This document shows, one piece after another, positions 28,224-37,260 of a stretch of 64,000 bases of DNA (the first letter of the stretch is position 1; every line of letters begins with the position of its first letter). A model generated the notes under the pieces. The model did not search any database and was not told where the DNA came from. It worked only from the letters and a program-made list of their open reading frames with translations. Position numbers and translations under genes: made by a program. The stretch is from RPQJ01 sp963746325 (GTDB lineage: Bacteria > Pseudomonadota > Gammaproteobacteria > Steroidobacterales > Steroidobacteraceae), in NCBI GenBank assembly GCA_963746325.1, contig CAVVBC010000005.1:744001-808000 (forward strand), in the 5' to 3' direction.

Positions 28224-29528
28224 TCAGCCGCGATTGTCGACCTCGATGTAATCGCGCTGCGCCGGTCCCGTGTAAAGCTGGCGCGGGCGGCCGATCTTCA
28301 TCGCCGGATCGCCGATCATCTCCTGCCAGTGCGCCACCCAGCCCGCGGTGCGCGCAATCGCGAACATGACGGTGAACATCGACCGCGGGATGCCGAGTGC
28401 GCTGTAGATCACGCCCGAGTAGAAGTCGACGTTCGGGTAGAGCTTGCGCGCGATGAAGTATTCGTCCTTCAGCGCGATCTCTTCGAGGCGCAGCGCAAGC
28501 TCGAACAACGGGTTGTCGTTCTGGCCCAGGCGCGACAGCACCTTGTGGCACATTTCGCGGATGATCTTCGCGCGCGGGTCGAAGTTCTTGTACACGCGGT
28601 GGCCGAAGCCCATCAGGCGCGTGTTGTCGTCCTTGTCCTTGACCCGTGCCAGGAACTTGTCGATGTTGTCGACGGTGCCGATGTCCTCGAGCATCTCGAG
28701 CACGGCCTCGTTCGCGCCGCCGTGCGCCGGGCCCCACAGCGCCGAGACGCCCGCGGAAATCGCCGCGTACGGATTGGTGCCCGTGCTGCCGGCGAGGCGC
28801 ACCGTCGAGGTGCTCGCGTTCTGTTCGTGGTCGGCATGCAGCATCAGCAGCAGGTCGAGCGCTTCGGCCGCCATCGGGTCGACCACGTAGTCCTCGGCCG
28901 GCACGGCGAAGAACATGTGCAGCATGTTCGCGCAGTAATCGAGGTCGTTGCGCGGATACACGAAAGGCTGGCCGAGCATGTGCTTGAACGCGGCGGCCGA
29001 CACGGTCGGGATCTTGGCCAGGATGCGGTGCGCGAAGATCTCGCGGTGGCGCGGATTATGGTTGTCCATGCTGTCGTGGTAGAACGCCGCCATCGACGAC
29101 ACCACGGCCGACACCATCGCCATCGGGTGCGCGTTGTAATGGAACCCGTTGAAGAAACGCAGCAGCGTTTCGTTGATCATCGTGTGGTAGCGGATCGAGC
29201 GGTCGAACTGCTCGAGCTGGCCGGTCACGGGCAGGTCGCCGTGGATCAGCAGGTAGGCGGTTTCGAGGAAGTTGGACTTGGTCGCGATCTGCTCGATGGG
29301 GTAGCCGCGGTACAGCAGGACGCCGTTATCGCCATCGATGTAGGTGATCTTGCTCTCGCACGCCGCCGTGGCCATGAAGCCCGGGTCGAACGTGAAGACG
29401 CCGTGGTCCTTGGTCAGGCTGGCGACATTGACGCAATCCGGGCCGAGCGTGCCGCTTTTCGCCTCGAGGATCGATTTCTTACCGGTCCCGGTATTGACCA
29501 GTTCGTACTTCGTGTTGCTGCTGCTCAT
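28224..29528 (-). CDS. gltA: citrate synthase (type II)
   Basis: Condenses acetyl-CoA and oxaloacetate at the entry to the TCA cycle. The protein has 434 residues, the length of hexameric, NADH-sensitive Gram-negative enzymes. Catalytic residues lie in LMLHADHEQNAST, WGPAHGGANEAV and NVDFYSGVIYSALGIP; GFGHRVYKNFDPRAKI is the CoA/oxaloacetate signature. It stands alone, with a hairpin repeat at its 3' end that may act as terminator. Confidence 0.97.
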   Translation of the reverse strand: MSSSNTKYELVNTGTGKKSILEAKSGTLGPDCVNVASLTKDHGVFTFDPGFMATAACESKITYIDGDNGVLLYRGYPIEQIATKSNFLETAYLLIHGDLPVTGQLEQFDRSIRYHTMINETLLRFFNGFHYNAHPMAMVSAVVSSMAAFYHDSMDNHNPRHREIFAHRILAKIPTVSAAAFKHMLGQPFVYPRNDLDYCANMLHMFFAVPAEDYVVDPMAAEALDLLLMLHADHEQNASTSTVRLAGSTGTNPYAAISAGVSALWGPAHGGANEAVLEMLEDIGTVDNIDKFLARVKDKDDNTRLMGFGHRVYKNFDPRAKIIREMCHKVLSRLGQNDNPLFELALRLEEIALKDEYFIARKLYPNVDFYSGVIYSALGIPRSMFTVMFAIARTAGWVAHWQEMIGDPAMKIGRPRQLYTGPAQRDYIEVDNRG

Positions 29529-29617
29529 CGTGCAAACCCCATGGCGACCCTCGAGCCCCGGCGGTCCGGGGTTGGCCAGTCAGGTTTGCATGGCAGCAAA
29601 GTTTGTTCAAGACCGGA

Positions 29618-31088
29618 CTAATCCACGATCTTGAGCTTCTGCCCGGGCGTTGGCTGCTTGTTGGGATACAGCCCGTTCAGCAGCCGGAGTTCCTCGGCGG
29701 CGTACTTGCCGATGGGCGAACCGGCAGCAATCTGTTCGATCGTGGCACCGGGCGCGATGTCCACGACCCGGATCCGGTCCGGTTCGGCCGCGGCGAACTC
29801 GTTATCGCGCAGGCGGCGGAAGGTCTTGACGCTCGAGACGAACACCGGCTCCAGGCTGGCAAAGCCTGCCGCCAGGCGGGACTCGCCAAGGAACACGTAG
29901 GCCAGCCCGTTGTAGTAAACCACCGCGATCGAGGCCGGACCCTGGTTGCCCCACAGCAGCCCGATGCTGCGCAGGTTGGCCCGATGGCCGTCCAGCCCGT
30001 TCGCCTCCAATGGCTCGGACTTGGTGACCGGCTGGCCCTGCAGCAGGCGACCGAGGAATTCCTTCGGCGACATGTTCGGCGGAATCGGCTGCGCGGTGAC
30101 CTCGATCAGGGCGTCCCGGGCCGGGCTGTAGCCGACCACCTTCGTACGCTGGTTGTCGACCGACCAGCCGCTGGGGAACGCCAGGGTGATGCCCATGCCG
30201 GCGTGGTAGAAGCGTGAGCCCCGCACCACGCCCTCGTTCTGGCTGGACCCGAAAGTGAGGCCGTCGATCCGTGACAGGTAGGTGTCGCCCGCCGTTGGCT
30301 CCGCCGGCGTAGCGGTGCCTAGCTGCTGCTGGGCTTCTTGAATGCGCTTGGCCGTGTCCGGATGCGAGGCCATCGAGTCGCCGGTGCCGGCCAGGCTGCG
30401 ATTTTCCTCGCGGGCGCGTTGCAGGCCGAACAACTCCAGGTTGTGCATCATCTGCAGCGATTCGACCGTCGCTCCGGGGCTGTAGCCGGCACGGCCGATG
30501 AATTTCGCGCCCAGTTCGTCGGCCTCCATTTCCTGCTCCCGGCTATAGCTGCTGACCAGCAGGCCGCCCGCGAGGTCGGCAACCCCCATCAGGTCGGGAC
30601 GCCCGGTGAGGATGCCGATCAGGGCCGAACCTACCCCGGCGGCGGTAGCACCCGCCTGCCGCGATGAAATGTGTTTGGCAGTGACGTGGGCAATCTCGTG
30701 GCCGAGCACCGAGGCCAGCTCATCCTCCGAGCGGAGGTACGCGAGCAGGCCGCGATTCACGTAGACGTAGCCGCCCGGGGCCGCGTGCGCATTGACGTCG
30801 TCCGTATCCAGCACGGTGAACGTGAATTTCAGGTCGGGCCGGTCGCTGCCGGCGGCAACCCGCTGGCCGACCTCTTCCACGTAACGCTGCAGGCGCTCGT
30901 CCTGGTAGCGGCCATACAAGCTGCAGCGTCTGCAGATGGCGCTGGCGTGCCGCCGCGTCCTGTTTGGACTCGACCTTCTCGGGTGTGGCGCTGGCAGCAA
31001 GGCTCACCGGTCCCCACGCGAACAGCGCCATGCCCGTCAGCAGTGCGAGGGGCAGCAGGGCCGCCAACGGGGGGCTCGGTCGCGGCAT
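29618..31088 (-). CDS. M48-family metalloprotease, BepA-like (one apparent frameshift)
   Basis: A periplasmic zinc peptidase. The N-terminus from the ATG at 31088 carries a signal peptide (LAALLPLALLTGMALFAWGP). The active site is VLGHEIAHVTAKH, with the third ligand in EMEADELGAKFIG. The C-terminal third has a beta domain and ends in a LysM-like segment (DIAPGATIEQIAAGSPIG, LRLLNGLYPNKQPTPGQKLKIVD), suggesting peptidoglycan or envelope targeting. The frame breaks near 30918, after QTLQL; removing one base restores LYGRYQDERLQRYV and a 489-residue protein. Related proteins act in outer-membrane protein quality control. Confidence 0.85.
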
Positions 31089-31163
31089 GGATCGCTCCGG
31101 TACAGGGGACCTGAGTCTAGAGTGCGGTCGCAGGGCAAGAAAGTTCCCCGCCGCAAACGCAAC

Positions 31164-31183
31164 GGGGCGCCCAAGGGCGCCCC
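31164..31183 (-). terminator. GC-rich hairpin between rpmE and the M48 gene
   Basis: GGGGCGCCC and its complement GGGCGCCCC flank two A residues. The hairpin lies 45 bp after the rpmE stop. No strong T run follows on the minus strand, so it may be an attenuator or processing site rather than a full terminator. Confidence 0.4.
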
Positions 31184-31226
31184 GCTGAAGTCTTGGCCCG
31201 GCTTTTTGCCGCCGGGCGGTACGGAC

Positions 31227-31442
31227 TCAGGCCTTGGCGGCGCCGGTCGCGTACTTCTTGCGGAAGCGGTCGACGCGACCGCCCGTGTCCACCATCTTCT
31301 GCTTGCCCGTGTAGAACGGATGGCAGTTCGAGCAGACTTCGATCTGCAGGTCCTGGCCCAGCGTCGAACGCGTTTCGAACGTGTTGCCGCAGCTGCAGGT
31401 GACGTTGATCGCCTTGTAGTTCGGATGGATCGCGTCTTTCAT
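31227..31442 (-). CDS. rpmE: 50S ribosomal protein L31 (zinc-binding form)
   Basis: A 71-residue protein starting MKDAIHPNYKAINVTCSCGN. Cysteines C16, C18, C37 and C40 form the zinc site, so this is the zinc-containing (C+) paralogue normally used when zinc is available. The basic C-terminus (GRVDRFRKKYATGAAKA) contacts rRNA. The upstream 460-bp gap carries DnaA-box-like sites and presumably the promoter. Confidence 0.96.
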   Translation of the reverse strand: MKDAIHPNYKAINVTCSCGNTFETRSTLGQDLQIEVCSNCHPFYTGKQKMVDTGGRVDRFRKKYATGAAKA

Positions 31443-31902
31443 GGCGCAGCTTCCAGGCAGGTGCAAAAGAGGGGGGCGAATTATAGGGACGGACGGCGCG
31501 TTCGACAAGCCGCGTTGCCGCTGGGCAGGGCTTCGGGGGCCTGCCCACCCGCGAATCTGCAGTCTGGACTCAATTTGACAGATGTTATCCACAAAACCTG
31601 TGGATAACTTTGTGGATGACGCGAGGCACTGGTGGCCACAGTCCGCACGGAATGCAGCTATTTCTGCATTGGTCAATTTTTAACCACGCCTATTTCTTAT
31701 TTATTTTCAACTACTTATGAGCTTCGCCTCACGTGTCACTTTCGCTACAGCCCGTAACCCGGCGAAAGTTAGCCGCCCAGCCCGGCGTTGTGCATAAGTG
31801 ATTTTTGGGTACTCCAAACAGTTTCGGCATGCAAGCCCAATTGCAGCTCCGCATCGTGGGCCCGCGCTGGGACAAGCAGGCCCTCAAGGGCCTAAATGTC
31901 TG
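31443..31902. promoter_or_regulatory. gene-free region with a DnaA-box cluster and AT-rich stretch
   Basis: This is the largest gene-free gap in the window (460 bp). It holds two perfect DnaA boxes, TTATCCACA at 31585-31593 and its inverted partner TGTGGATAA at 31599-31607, and a one-mismatch box TGTGGATGA at 31611-31619. An AT-rich stretch (about 31660-31725, with TTTTTAACC and TTATTTATTTTC) follows. The rpmE promoter must lie near the left end. From 31730 to 31902, on the hemW 3' side, I see no gene or clear repeat. Confidence 0.6.
31585..31619. promoter_or_regulatory. three clustered DnaA boxes
   Basis: Three 9-mers lie in 35 bp: forward TTATCCACA, inverted TGTGGATAA and near-match TGTGGATGA. 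The first two match the E. coli consensus exactly. They may titrate DnaA, regulate rpmE, or be part of a replication origin. Confidence 0.7.
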
Positions 31903-33066
31903 TCAGACCGGCAAAAATTGCTCCTGCAGGTCATTGAGAAATCGGCGGCCAAGCGCCGTCGCGCGCCAGTGTCCGTCGACCCGCTCCAGCAAGCCGCGCG
32001 CGCGCGCGCGCTCGGCGGGACCCTCCAGCGCGGCCACCGGCAGGCCCGTGCGTTCCTCGAAGTGCCGCGGGGTGAATCCGGCGACCAGCCGCAACGCGTT
32101 CAGGCAGAACTCGAACGGCAGGTCGGCCGGCGACACGTCGCGGGCTTCCGCCACGCCCTGCGGCGCCGTTGCAGCGGCCAGGTACGCCGCCGGGTGGCGC
32201 ACGCGAATCGTCCGTTCGATGGCATCGCCGCCAGGGCGTGTCACCTTGCCGTGCGCACCCGCGCCGATGCCGAGGTAGTCGCCGAACTCCCAGTACACCA
32301 GGTTATGACGGCAACGGCGCCCTGGTCGCGAATAGGCAGACACCTCGTATTGCTCGTAGCCCGCGCTCGCGAGCAGCGACTGGCATTCGACCTGCATCGA
32401 CCAGGCGAGGTCGTCGTCGGGCAGTCCGGTGGGCGGCCGCTTGGCGAACGGCGTGTCGGGTTCGAGCGTCAGCTGGTAATGCGAGACGTGCGTCGGCGCG
32501 AGCGCGATGGCGCGATCGAGGTCGTCGAGCGCGCCCTGCAGATCCTGGCCCGGCAACGCGTACATCAGGTCGAGATTGAAGTTGTCGATGCCGGCCGTGC
32601 GCAGCTCGCCCACTGCACGCACGATGTCGCCGGCGCCGTGGATACGCCCGAGCGTGGCCAGCTTGGCATCGTCGAAGCTCTGCGCGCCGAGCGAGACGCG
32701 ATTGACGCCCGCCGCCGCGTAGTCGGCAAAGCGGCCGTGTTCGACCGTGCCCGGATTGGCCTCGAGCGTGATCTCGGCGTCCACCGCGAAGGGCAACAGG
32801 GCGCGCGCGTGCGACAAGACGCGCGCGATCGCGGCGGGCGAGAACAAGCTGGGCGTGCCGCCACCGAAGAACACCGAGACGATTTCGCGGCCGGCGACGC
32901 CGGGCGCCACGAAGTCGAGATCCCGCCGCAATGCGGCGACGTAGGCCTCTTCCGCGATGCCGCCCGCGGGCACGGCATGCGAGTTGAAGTCGCAGTACGG
33001 GCACTTGCGCACGCACCAGGGCAGGTGCACGTACAGGGCGAGCGGAATACCGCGGGCATCAATCAT
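31903..33066 (-). CDS. hemW: HemW-like radical SAM heme chaperone
   Basis: A 387-residue radical SAM protein. The cluster motif is C18-x3-C22-x2-C25 (WCVRKCPYC), followed by FFGGGTPSLF (the GGE/GGGTP SAM loop), TLEANPGTVE and LGAQSFDD. The C-terminal HemN-type helical domain is present (EFCLNALRLVAGF). The absence of the longer N-terminus of HemN, together with CNF-type spacing, favours HemW, which hands heme to respiratory proteins, over coproporphyrinogen dehydrogenase. It is adjacent to rdgB by one base, the common rph-rdgB-hemW order. Confidence 0.93.
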   Translation of the reverse strand: MIDARGIPLALYVHLPWCVRKCPYCDFNSHAVPAGGIAEEAYVAALRRDLDFVAPGVAGREIVSVFFGGGTPSLFSPAAIARVLSHARALLPFAVDAEITLEANPGTVEHGRFADYAAAGVNRVSLGAQSFDDAKLATLGRIHGAGDIVRAVGELRTAGIDNFNLDLMYALPGQDLQGALDDLDRAIALAPTHVSHYQLTLEPDTPFAKRPPTGLPDDDLAWSMQVECQSLLASAGYEQYEVSAYSRPGRRCRHNLVYWEFGDYLGIGAGAHGKVTRPGGDAIERTIRVRHPAAYLAAATAPQGVAEARDVSPADLPFEFCLNALRLVAGFTPRHFEERTGLPVAALEGPAERARARGLLERVDGHWRATALGRRFLNDLQEQFLPV

Positions 33067-33675
33067 TCATGCGGCGCCGGAGGAGAGTGCAGCCACCAGC
33101 CCACGCAGCGCCTGGCCGCGATGGCTGCGCTGGTTTTTCTCGGCAGGATCGAGTTCGGCTGCGGTCCGCGCGCCGTCGTCCACGAGGAACAGCGGGTCGT
33201 AGCCGAAGCCTTCCGCGCCACGCGCCGCATGGCCGATGCGACCTGCCCATGCGGCTTGCACGATCACGGGTGCAGGATCTTCGGGCCAGCGCAGAAACAC
33301 CATCGCACAGCGGTAACGCGCGGTGCGTCCGGCGGCATCGACCGCCGCCAGCTCGCGCAGCAGCAACGCGTTGTTCGACGCGTCATCCGCGGCGGGGCCC
33401 GCATAGCGCGCCGAGTAGATGCCGGGCGCGCCGTGCAACGCATCGACCTCGAGCCCGGAGTCGTCGGCAATGGCGGGCAGGCCTGAGACCCGTGCGGCAA
33501 AACGCGCCTTGAGCAGAGCGTTCTCGACGAACGTCAGCCCGGTTTCCTCCGCCGAATCCGGCGTGAACTCGCTGAGCGCACGCACGTCGACGCGCCATGG
33601 CGCCAGGATCTGGCGCATCTCGCGCAGCTTGCCGGCGTTGCCCGTGGCGAGGACCAGGCGGTCGGGGATGCCCAT
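33067..33675 (-). CDS. rdgB: XTP/dITP diphosphatase
   Basis: House-cleaning pyrophosphatase that hydrolyses non-canonical purine triphosphates (ITP, dITP, XTP). The protein has 202 residues. It opens with LVLATGNAGKLREMRQIL, the substrate loop of the Ham1 family; GLTFVENALLKARFAARVSGLPAIADDSGLEVDAL holds the catalytic Glu and Asp residues; and AEGFGYDPLFLVDD and KNQRSHRGQAL close the active site. It lies between rph and hemW with very short spacers, so the three are probably cotranscribed. Confidence 0.96.
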   Translation of the reverse strand: MGIPDRLVLATGNAGKLREMRQILAPWRVDVRALSEFTPDSAEETGLTFVENALLKARFAARVSGLPAIADDSGLEVDALHGAPGIYSARYAGPAADDASNNALLLRELAAVDAAGRTARYRCAMVFLRWPEDPAPVIVQAAWAGRIGHAARGAEGFGYDPLFLVDDGARTAAELDPAEKNQRSHRGQALRGLVAALSSGAA

Positions 33676-33686
33676 TGCGGCCGGCC

Positions 33687-34445
33687 TCAGCGAGCCTTGC
33701 CGCGCGGCGCTCCCTCGGGCACCGCGAGCGGTGCCTGGAGCGCTTCGAGTTGCAGCGCGAAGAGCTGCTGGCAGGCATTGGCCGCCAGGTCGAGCAGCTG
33801 GTCGAGTTCGTGCCGACGGAAGGCATGGCCTTCGGCCGTGCCCTGCACTTCGACGAAGCCGCCGCCGTTGTTCATGACGACGTTCATGTCCGTTTCGGCC
33901 GATGAGTCTTCCGGGTAGTCGAGATCGACGACGGGCTCGCCGCGCACGATGCCGACGGAGACCGCGGCAACCTGCCCGTGCAGCGGACTGGCAGCGAGGA
34001 CACGTCGCCGCACCAGCGTCGTCATGGCGTCGGCGAGCGCCACGTATGCACCCGTGATCGAGGCGGTGCGCGTGCCGCCGTCGGCCTGCAGCACGTCGCA
34101 GTCGAGCGTGACCGTGCGTTCACCGAGCGCGCGCATGTCCACGATCGCACGCAGCGAACGGCCGATGAGTCGCTGGATCTCGAGCGTGCGCCCACCCTGC
34201 TTGCCGCGCGCAGCCTCGCGCGCGCTGCGCGTGTGCGTCGAACGGGGCAGCATGCCGTATTCCGCCGTGATCCAGCCCTCGCCCTTGCCGCGCATGAAGC
34301 CGGGCACGCCGTCCTCGACGGTGGCCGTGACGAGCACGCGGGTGTCGCCGAACTCGACCAGCACGGACCCTTCGGCGTGGCGGGTGAACCCGCGCGTGAT
34401 GCGGACGGGACGCAGTTGTTCGGGCGCGCGGCCACTTGGTCTCAA
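33687..34445 (-). CDS. rph: ribonuclease PH
   Basis: Phosphorolytic 3'-5' exonuclease that trims tRNA ends. From the TTG at 34445 (MRPSGRAPEQLRPVRITRGFTRHAEGSVLVEFG) the protein has 252 residues. The PH signatures RSTHTRSAREAARGKQGGRTLEIQRLIGRSLRA and CDVLQADGGTRTASITGAYVAL are intact. No ATG is available near the homologous start, so TTG initiation is the best choice. The gap upstream holds a purine-rich inverted repeat. Confidence 0.94.
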   Translation of the reverse strand: MRPSGRAPEQLRPVRITRGFTRHAEGSVLVEFGDTRVLVTATVEDGVPGFMRGKGEGWITAEYGMLPRSTHTRSAREAARGKQGGRTLEIQRLIGRSLRAIVDMRALGERTVTLDCDVLQADGGTRTASITGAYVALADAMTTLVRRRVLAASPLHGQVAAVSVGIVRGEPVVDLDYPEDSSAETDMNVVMNNGGGFVEVQGTAEGHAFRRHELDQLLDLAANACQQLFALQLEALQAPLAVPEGAPRGKAR

Positions 34446-34454
34446 GGGGACTCC

Positions 34455-34576
34455 GGCAAGTGAATGGTGAGGAATGAATAATGAATATGAACAGCGAGGA
34501 GCGAGCAGTGAATAGTCAGCCGCGAATGGTGCGACGCGATGCCCATTCACTCCTCACTACTCAGTCTTCATTTCCC
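34455..34576. repeat. inverted repeat of GTGAATGGTGAGG-type units
   Basis: Purine-rich arm at about 34459-34490 and pyrimidine-rich complement at about 34544-34576, separated by about 55 nt. The units differ from the TAGGGAT type found elsewhere but share the design: short degenerate tandem units arranged as inverted arms between two genes on the same strand. It lies between the PP2C 3' end and the rph start. Confidence 0.6.
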
Positions 34577-35349
34577 TAGGAGCCGAGCCAGCGGACCGCT
34601 GCGGCCGAGGTATTGTCCGCGTAGGGCGCGGAATTGGATATGGCCTGTTCGCCCAGCGTCGTGAGCGTCTCGCGCAGGTCGACCCGCGGCTCGCGCCCGA
34701 GCGCAGCCAGCTGGTCGTCGGTCAGGCCGGACCACAAGCCATCGGAGCAGAGCATCAGCACGTCGCCTGGCAGCAGCGCGCGGCGGCCGCTCAGCGTCAT
34801 CTCGGGCAGGACAGGATCGCCGCCGATGCAGCATTCGACGTAGTTGCGCATGGGATGGCCCTGCGCCTGCTGTTCGGTGATGCGGCCTGCGCGCAGCAGC
34901 AACTCGACGTGGCTGTGGTCGCGTGTGCGCTCGAACACTTTGCCGCCACGGAACTGGTAGACGCGGCTGTCGCCCACGTGGGCCCAATAGGCGCTGGAAC
35001 CCTGCACGAGGCAGAGCGCGCAGGTGGCGCGCGGACGGATCTCGGGGGGCAAGCCCTGGCCCAGTGCCACCACGGCTTCGTGGGCGCGGCCGATGGTGAG
35101 GTGCAGGAAGCCGTCGGGGTCGAACAGCGGCCGGCTGACTTCCCAGAACTCGTTCAGCATGGCGCGCAAGGCCACTTCCGCAGCGCGAGCGCCGTCCGCA
35201 TGGCCGCCCATGCCATCGACGACCGCGAGCATGACGGAGCCATCGGCATCCGCAATCGCGACTCGATCCTGGTTTTCTTCGCGATGCCCTATGAGGCTTA
35301 CGTCGGCGTGCTCGATCTGCAAGGGTCGCTCCGGCACGCCCGTTGTCAT
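34576..35349 (-). CDS. PP2C-family serine/threonine protein phosphatase
   Basis: A 257-residue soluble phosphatase. Metal-binding motifs are VSLIGHREENQDRVAI, VVDGMGGHADG (D45), WAHVGDSRVYQFRGG, MLCSDGLWSGLTDDQL and the final ADNTSAAAVRW. No kinase gene is visible nearby. PP2C genes between rph and yicC occur in many Xanthomonadales-type genomes. It is divergent from yicC across a 90-bp gap that contains TAGAATTC and TTTATAGC, possible -10 elements. Confidence 0.92.
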   Translation of the reverse strand: MTTGVPERPLQIEHADVSLIGHREENQDRVAIADADGSVMLAVVDGMGGHADGARAAEVALRAMLNEFWEVSRPLFDPDGFLHLTIGRAHEAVVALGQGLPPEIRPRATCALCLVQGSSAYWAHVGDSRVYQFRGGKVFERTRDHSHVELLLRAGRITEQQAQGHPMRNYVECCIGGDPVLPEMTLSGRRALLPGDVLMLCSDGLWSGLTDDQLAALGREPRVDLRETLTTLGEQAISNSAPYADNTSAAAVRWLGS

Positions 35350-35439
35350 GTAGAATTCGCGGCGATTTATAGCACTTAGCGGCGCCTACATACAGCACCG
35401 CGAGGTGTCGGTTTTCTTTGCAGCCACCGGCGAGGCGCC

Positions 35440-36309
35440 ATGATACGCAGCATGACGGGCTTTGCACGGCGCGAACGCCAGGGCCCCTGGGGCACCCTCG
35501 CCTGCGAAATCCGCTCGGTAAATCATCGCTATCTGGAGCTTTCGCTGCGGCTTCCCGAAGACCTGCGCGGCCTCGAAGGCGACGCGCGCCAGGCCGTGGC
35601 CGCCGCGCTGCGTCGCGGCAAGGTGGACGTCGGCATCTACCTGCGCGGACAACCCGCACAGACAGGCACGCTGGAGCTGAACCGCGCACTGGTCGAGCAA
35701 CTGGCGCGCACGGCCCGGGACGTCGCGAGCCTGGCCGACTCGTCGCTTGGCGCCGTCAGCCCGCTCGACTTGCTGCGCTGGCCCGGCGTCATCCGTGAGC
35801 CTGACCGCGACCTGCAGCCAGCTCAGGCCGCGGCGCTCGACCTGCTGCAGGAAACGGTTGCCGAGTTGAACGAGTCCCGGGCACGGGAAGGCGCGCGACT
35901 GCGTGAGATGCTGCGCGGACGCTGCCTCTCGCTGCAGGACACCGTGGCGCAGTTGCGCGAGCGTTTGCCCGATATCGCCGCGCGCATCCGCGAGCGAGTC
36001 GGTGAACGCGTTGCAGCGCTCGGCGGCTCGGTCGACCCGGCGCGGCTCGAGCAGGAACTCGTGCTGCTCGCCTACAAGATGGATTTCGACGAAGAGCTCG
36101 ATCGCCTCGGCAGCCACGTCACCGAGACGCTGCAGATACTTGACGCAAAAGAACCGGCGGGACGGCGGCTCGATTTCCTGATGCAGGAATTCAATCGCGA
36201 AGCGAACACGCTCTCGTCGAAGTCGCAGGACACCGACACCACGCGCGCCGCCGTCGACATGAAAGTCCTGATCGAGCAGATGCGCGAGCAGGTGCAGAAC
36301 ATCGAGTAG
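35440..36309 (+). CDS. yicC: YicC-family endoribonuclease
   Basis: A 289-residue protein of the YicC/YloC family, recently associated with RNA cleavage and sRNA turnover. It opens MIRSMTGFARRE, the family signature, and has RSVNHRYLELSLRLPEDLR and the C-terminal DUF1732 part ETLQILDAKEPAGRRLDFLMQEFNREANTLSSKSQD. The helical middle is long and charged. It normally precedes gmk; here a PEP-CTERM gene is inserted between them. Confidence 0.94.
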   Translation: MIRSMTGFARRERQGPWGTLACEIRSVNHRYLELSLRLPEDLRGLEGDARQAVAAALRRGKVDVGIYLRGQPAQTGTLELNRALVEQLARTARDVASLADSSLGAVSPLDLLRWPGVIREPDRDLQPAQAAALDLLQETVAELNESRAREGARLREMLRGRCLSLQDTVAQLRERLPDIAARIRERVGERVAALGGSVDPARLEQELVLLAYKMDFDEELDRLGSHVTETLQILDAKEPAGRRLDFLMQEFNREANTLSSKSQDTDTTRAAVDMKVLIEQMREQVQNIE

Positions 36310-36526
36310 CGGCGCGTTTCTCGCGTTTACGCGCGCGCATCCGGGATTGCCACGACCCGAGTATCGATCGCGCAGTCGGCGCCACCCGTCGCAGCGGATC
36401 GCCGGAAACGTCGGGTGATTCACGGTTTTGGCACGCGCTGGCGCGCCCCACCCATCTGGGTATCGAGGGCGGCGCCCGGTTGGCGGACAGTGTCATCAAC
36501 GTCAACGAAGACCCCGGAGTCCTGCC

Positions 36527-37237
36527 ATGCCCCGCTCGATCTCGCGCCGCCTGTCTCGCTCCGGCGGCATGGCCGCCACCCTCGCCCTGCTCCTCGCCGG
36601 CCTGGGCAATGCCCATGCCGTCCCGATCGACCTGCTCGACAACACCGTGGACGCCACGGCCAAGCTGGACTCCGGCTCGGAAATGGAAGAAGGCGACGCG
36701 CGGGCGGTGGTGTTCACCACCGGCGCGACCGGCTTCACGCTCGACTCGGTGACGCTCGGCCTGGCCGGCAAGAAGAACGGCAGCGACTGGGACTTCCTGT
36801 TCAGCCTGTTTGCGGCAGACGCGGACCGTGGCCCGACGGGTAAGGCGCTGGCGACCGCGAAGGAGTCGGCGGAGCTCGACAAGAAAGGCAAGTACTACAC
36901 GTTCTCACTGGCGAACGATGGCTTCGAACTCGCCGCCAACACCACGTATGCCTTTGCGCTGCTGGGCTACCACGGCCATGACGAGTTTCGCTGGCTCGAC
37001 CTGGATCGCGACGGCAAGCCCGGCGCTGCGCCAGGCATCAAGTTCGAGGGCTTCGCCTACTCCAGCGATGCGCGGCGCTGGCGTGACAGCTCCGGCTACA
37101 ACGCGATCCGCCTGCAGGGCGAAGCGGTCGAAACCAAGGTCGAGGCTGCGCCGACCAGCGTGCCCGAACCTGCGTCGCTGGCGCTGCTCGGCCTCGGGCT
37201 CATGGGCCTGGGCTTCAGCCGCCGCCGCGCCCGCTGA
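36527..37237 (+). CDS. PEP-CTERM sorting-domain protein
   Basis: A 236-residue secreted protein. An N-terminal signal (residues 12-30, MAATLALLLAGLGNAHA) precedes a beta-rich choice-of-anchor-type domain (FTLDSVTLGLAGKKNGSDWDFLFSLF, KYYTFSLANDGFELAANTTYAFALLGYHG). It ends with the PEP-CTERM tripartite signal: VPEP, a hydrophobic helix (SLALLGLGLMGLGF) and the basic SRRRAR. Such proteins are processed by an exosortase and usually displayed or exported with exopolysaccharide. No exosortase or EPS gene is in this window. It interrupts the yicC-gmk pair and is followed by its own hairpin. Confidence 0.9.
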   Translation: MPRSISRRLSRSGGMAATLALLLAGLGNAHAVPIDLLDNTVDATAKLDSGSEMEEGDARAVVFTTGATGFTLDSVTLGLAGKKNGSDWDFLFSLFAADADRGPTGKALATAKESAELDKKGKYYTFSLANDGFELAANTTYAFALLGYHGHDEFRWLDLDRDGKPGAAPGIKFEGFAYSSDARRWRDSSGYNAIRLQGEAVETKVEAAPTSVPEPASLALLGLGLMGLGFSRRRAR

Positions 37238-37260
37238 TCGCGCCACTCGGCGCTCGACCG

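Noticed and set aside
31443..31902. Chromosomal origin called outright
   Set aside because: Only three DnaA boxes, with rpmE and hemW as neighbours; kept as a finding instead of an origin feature.
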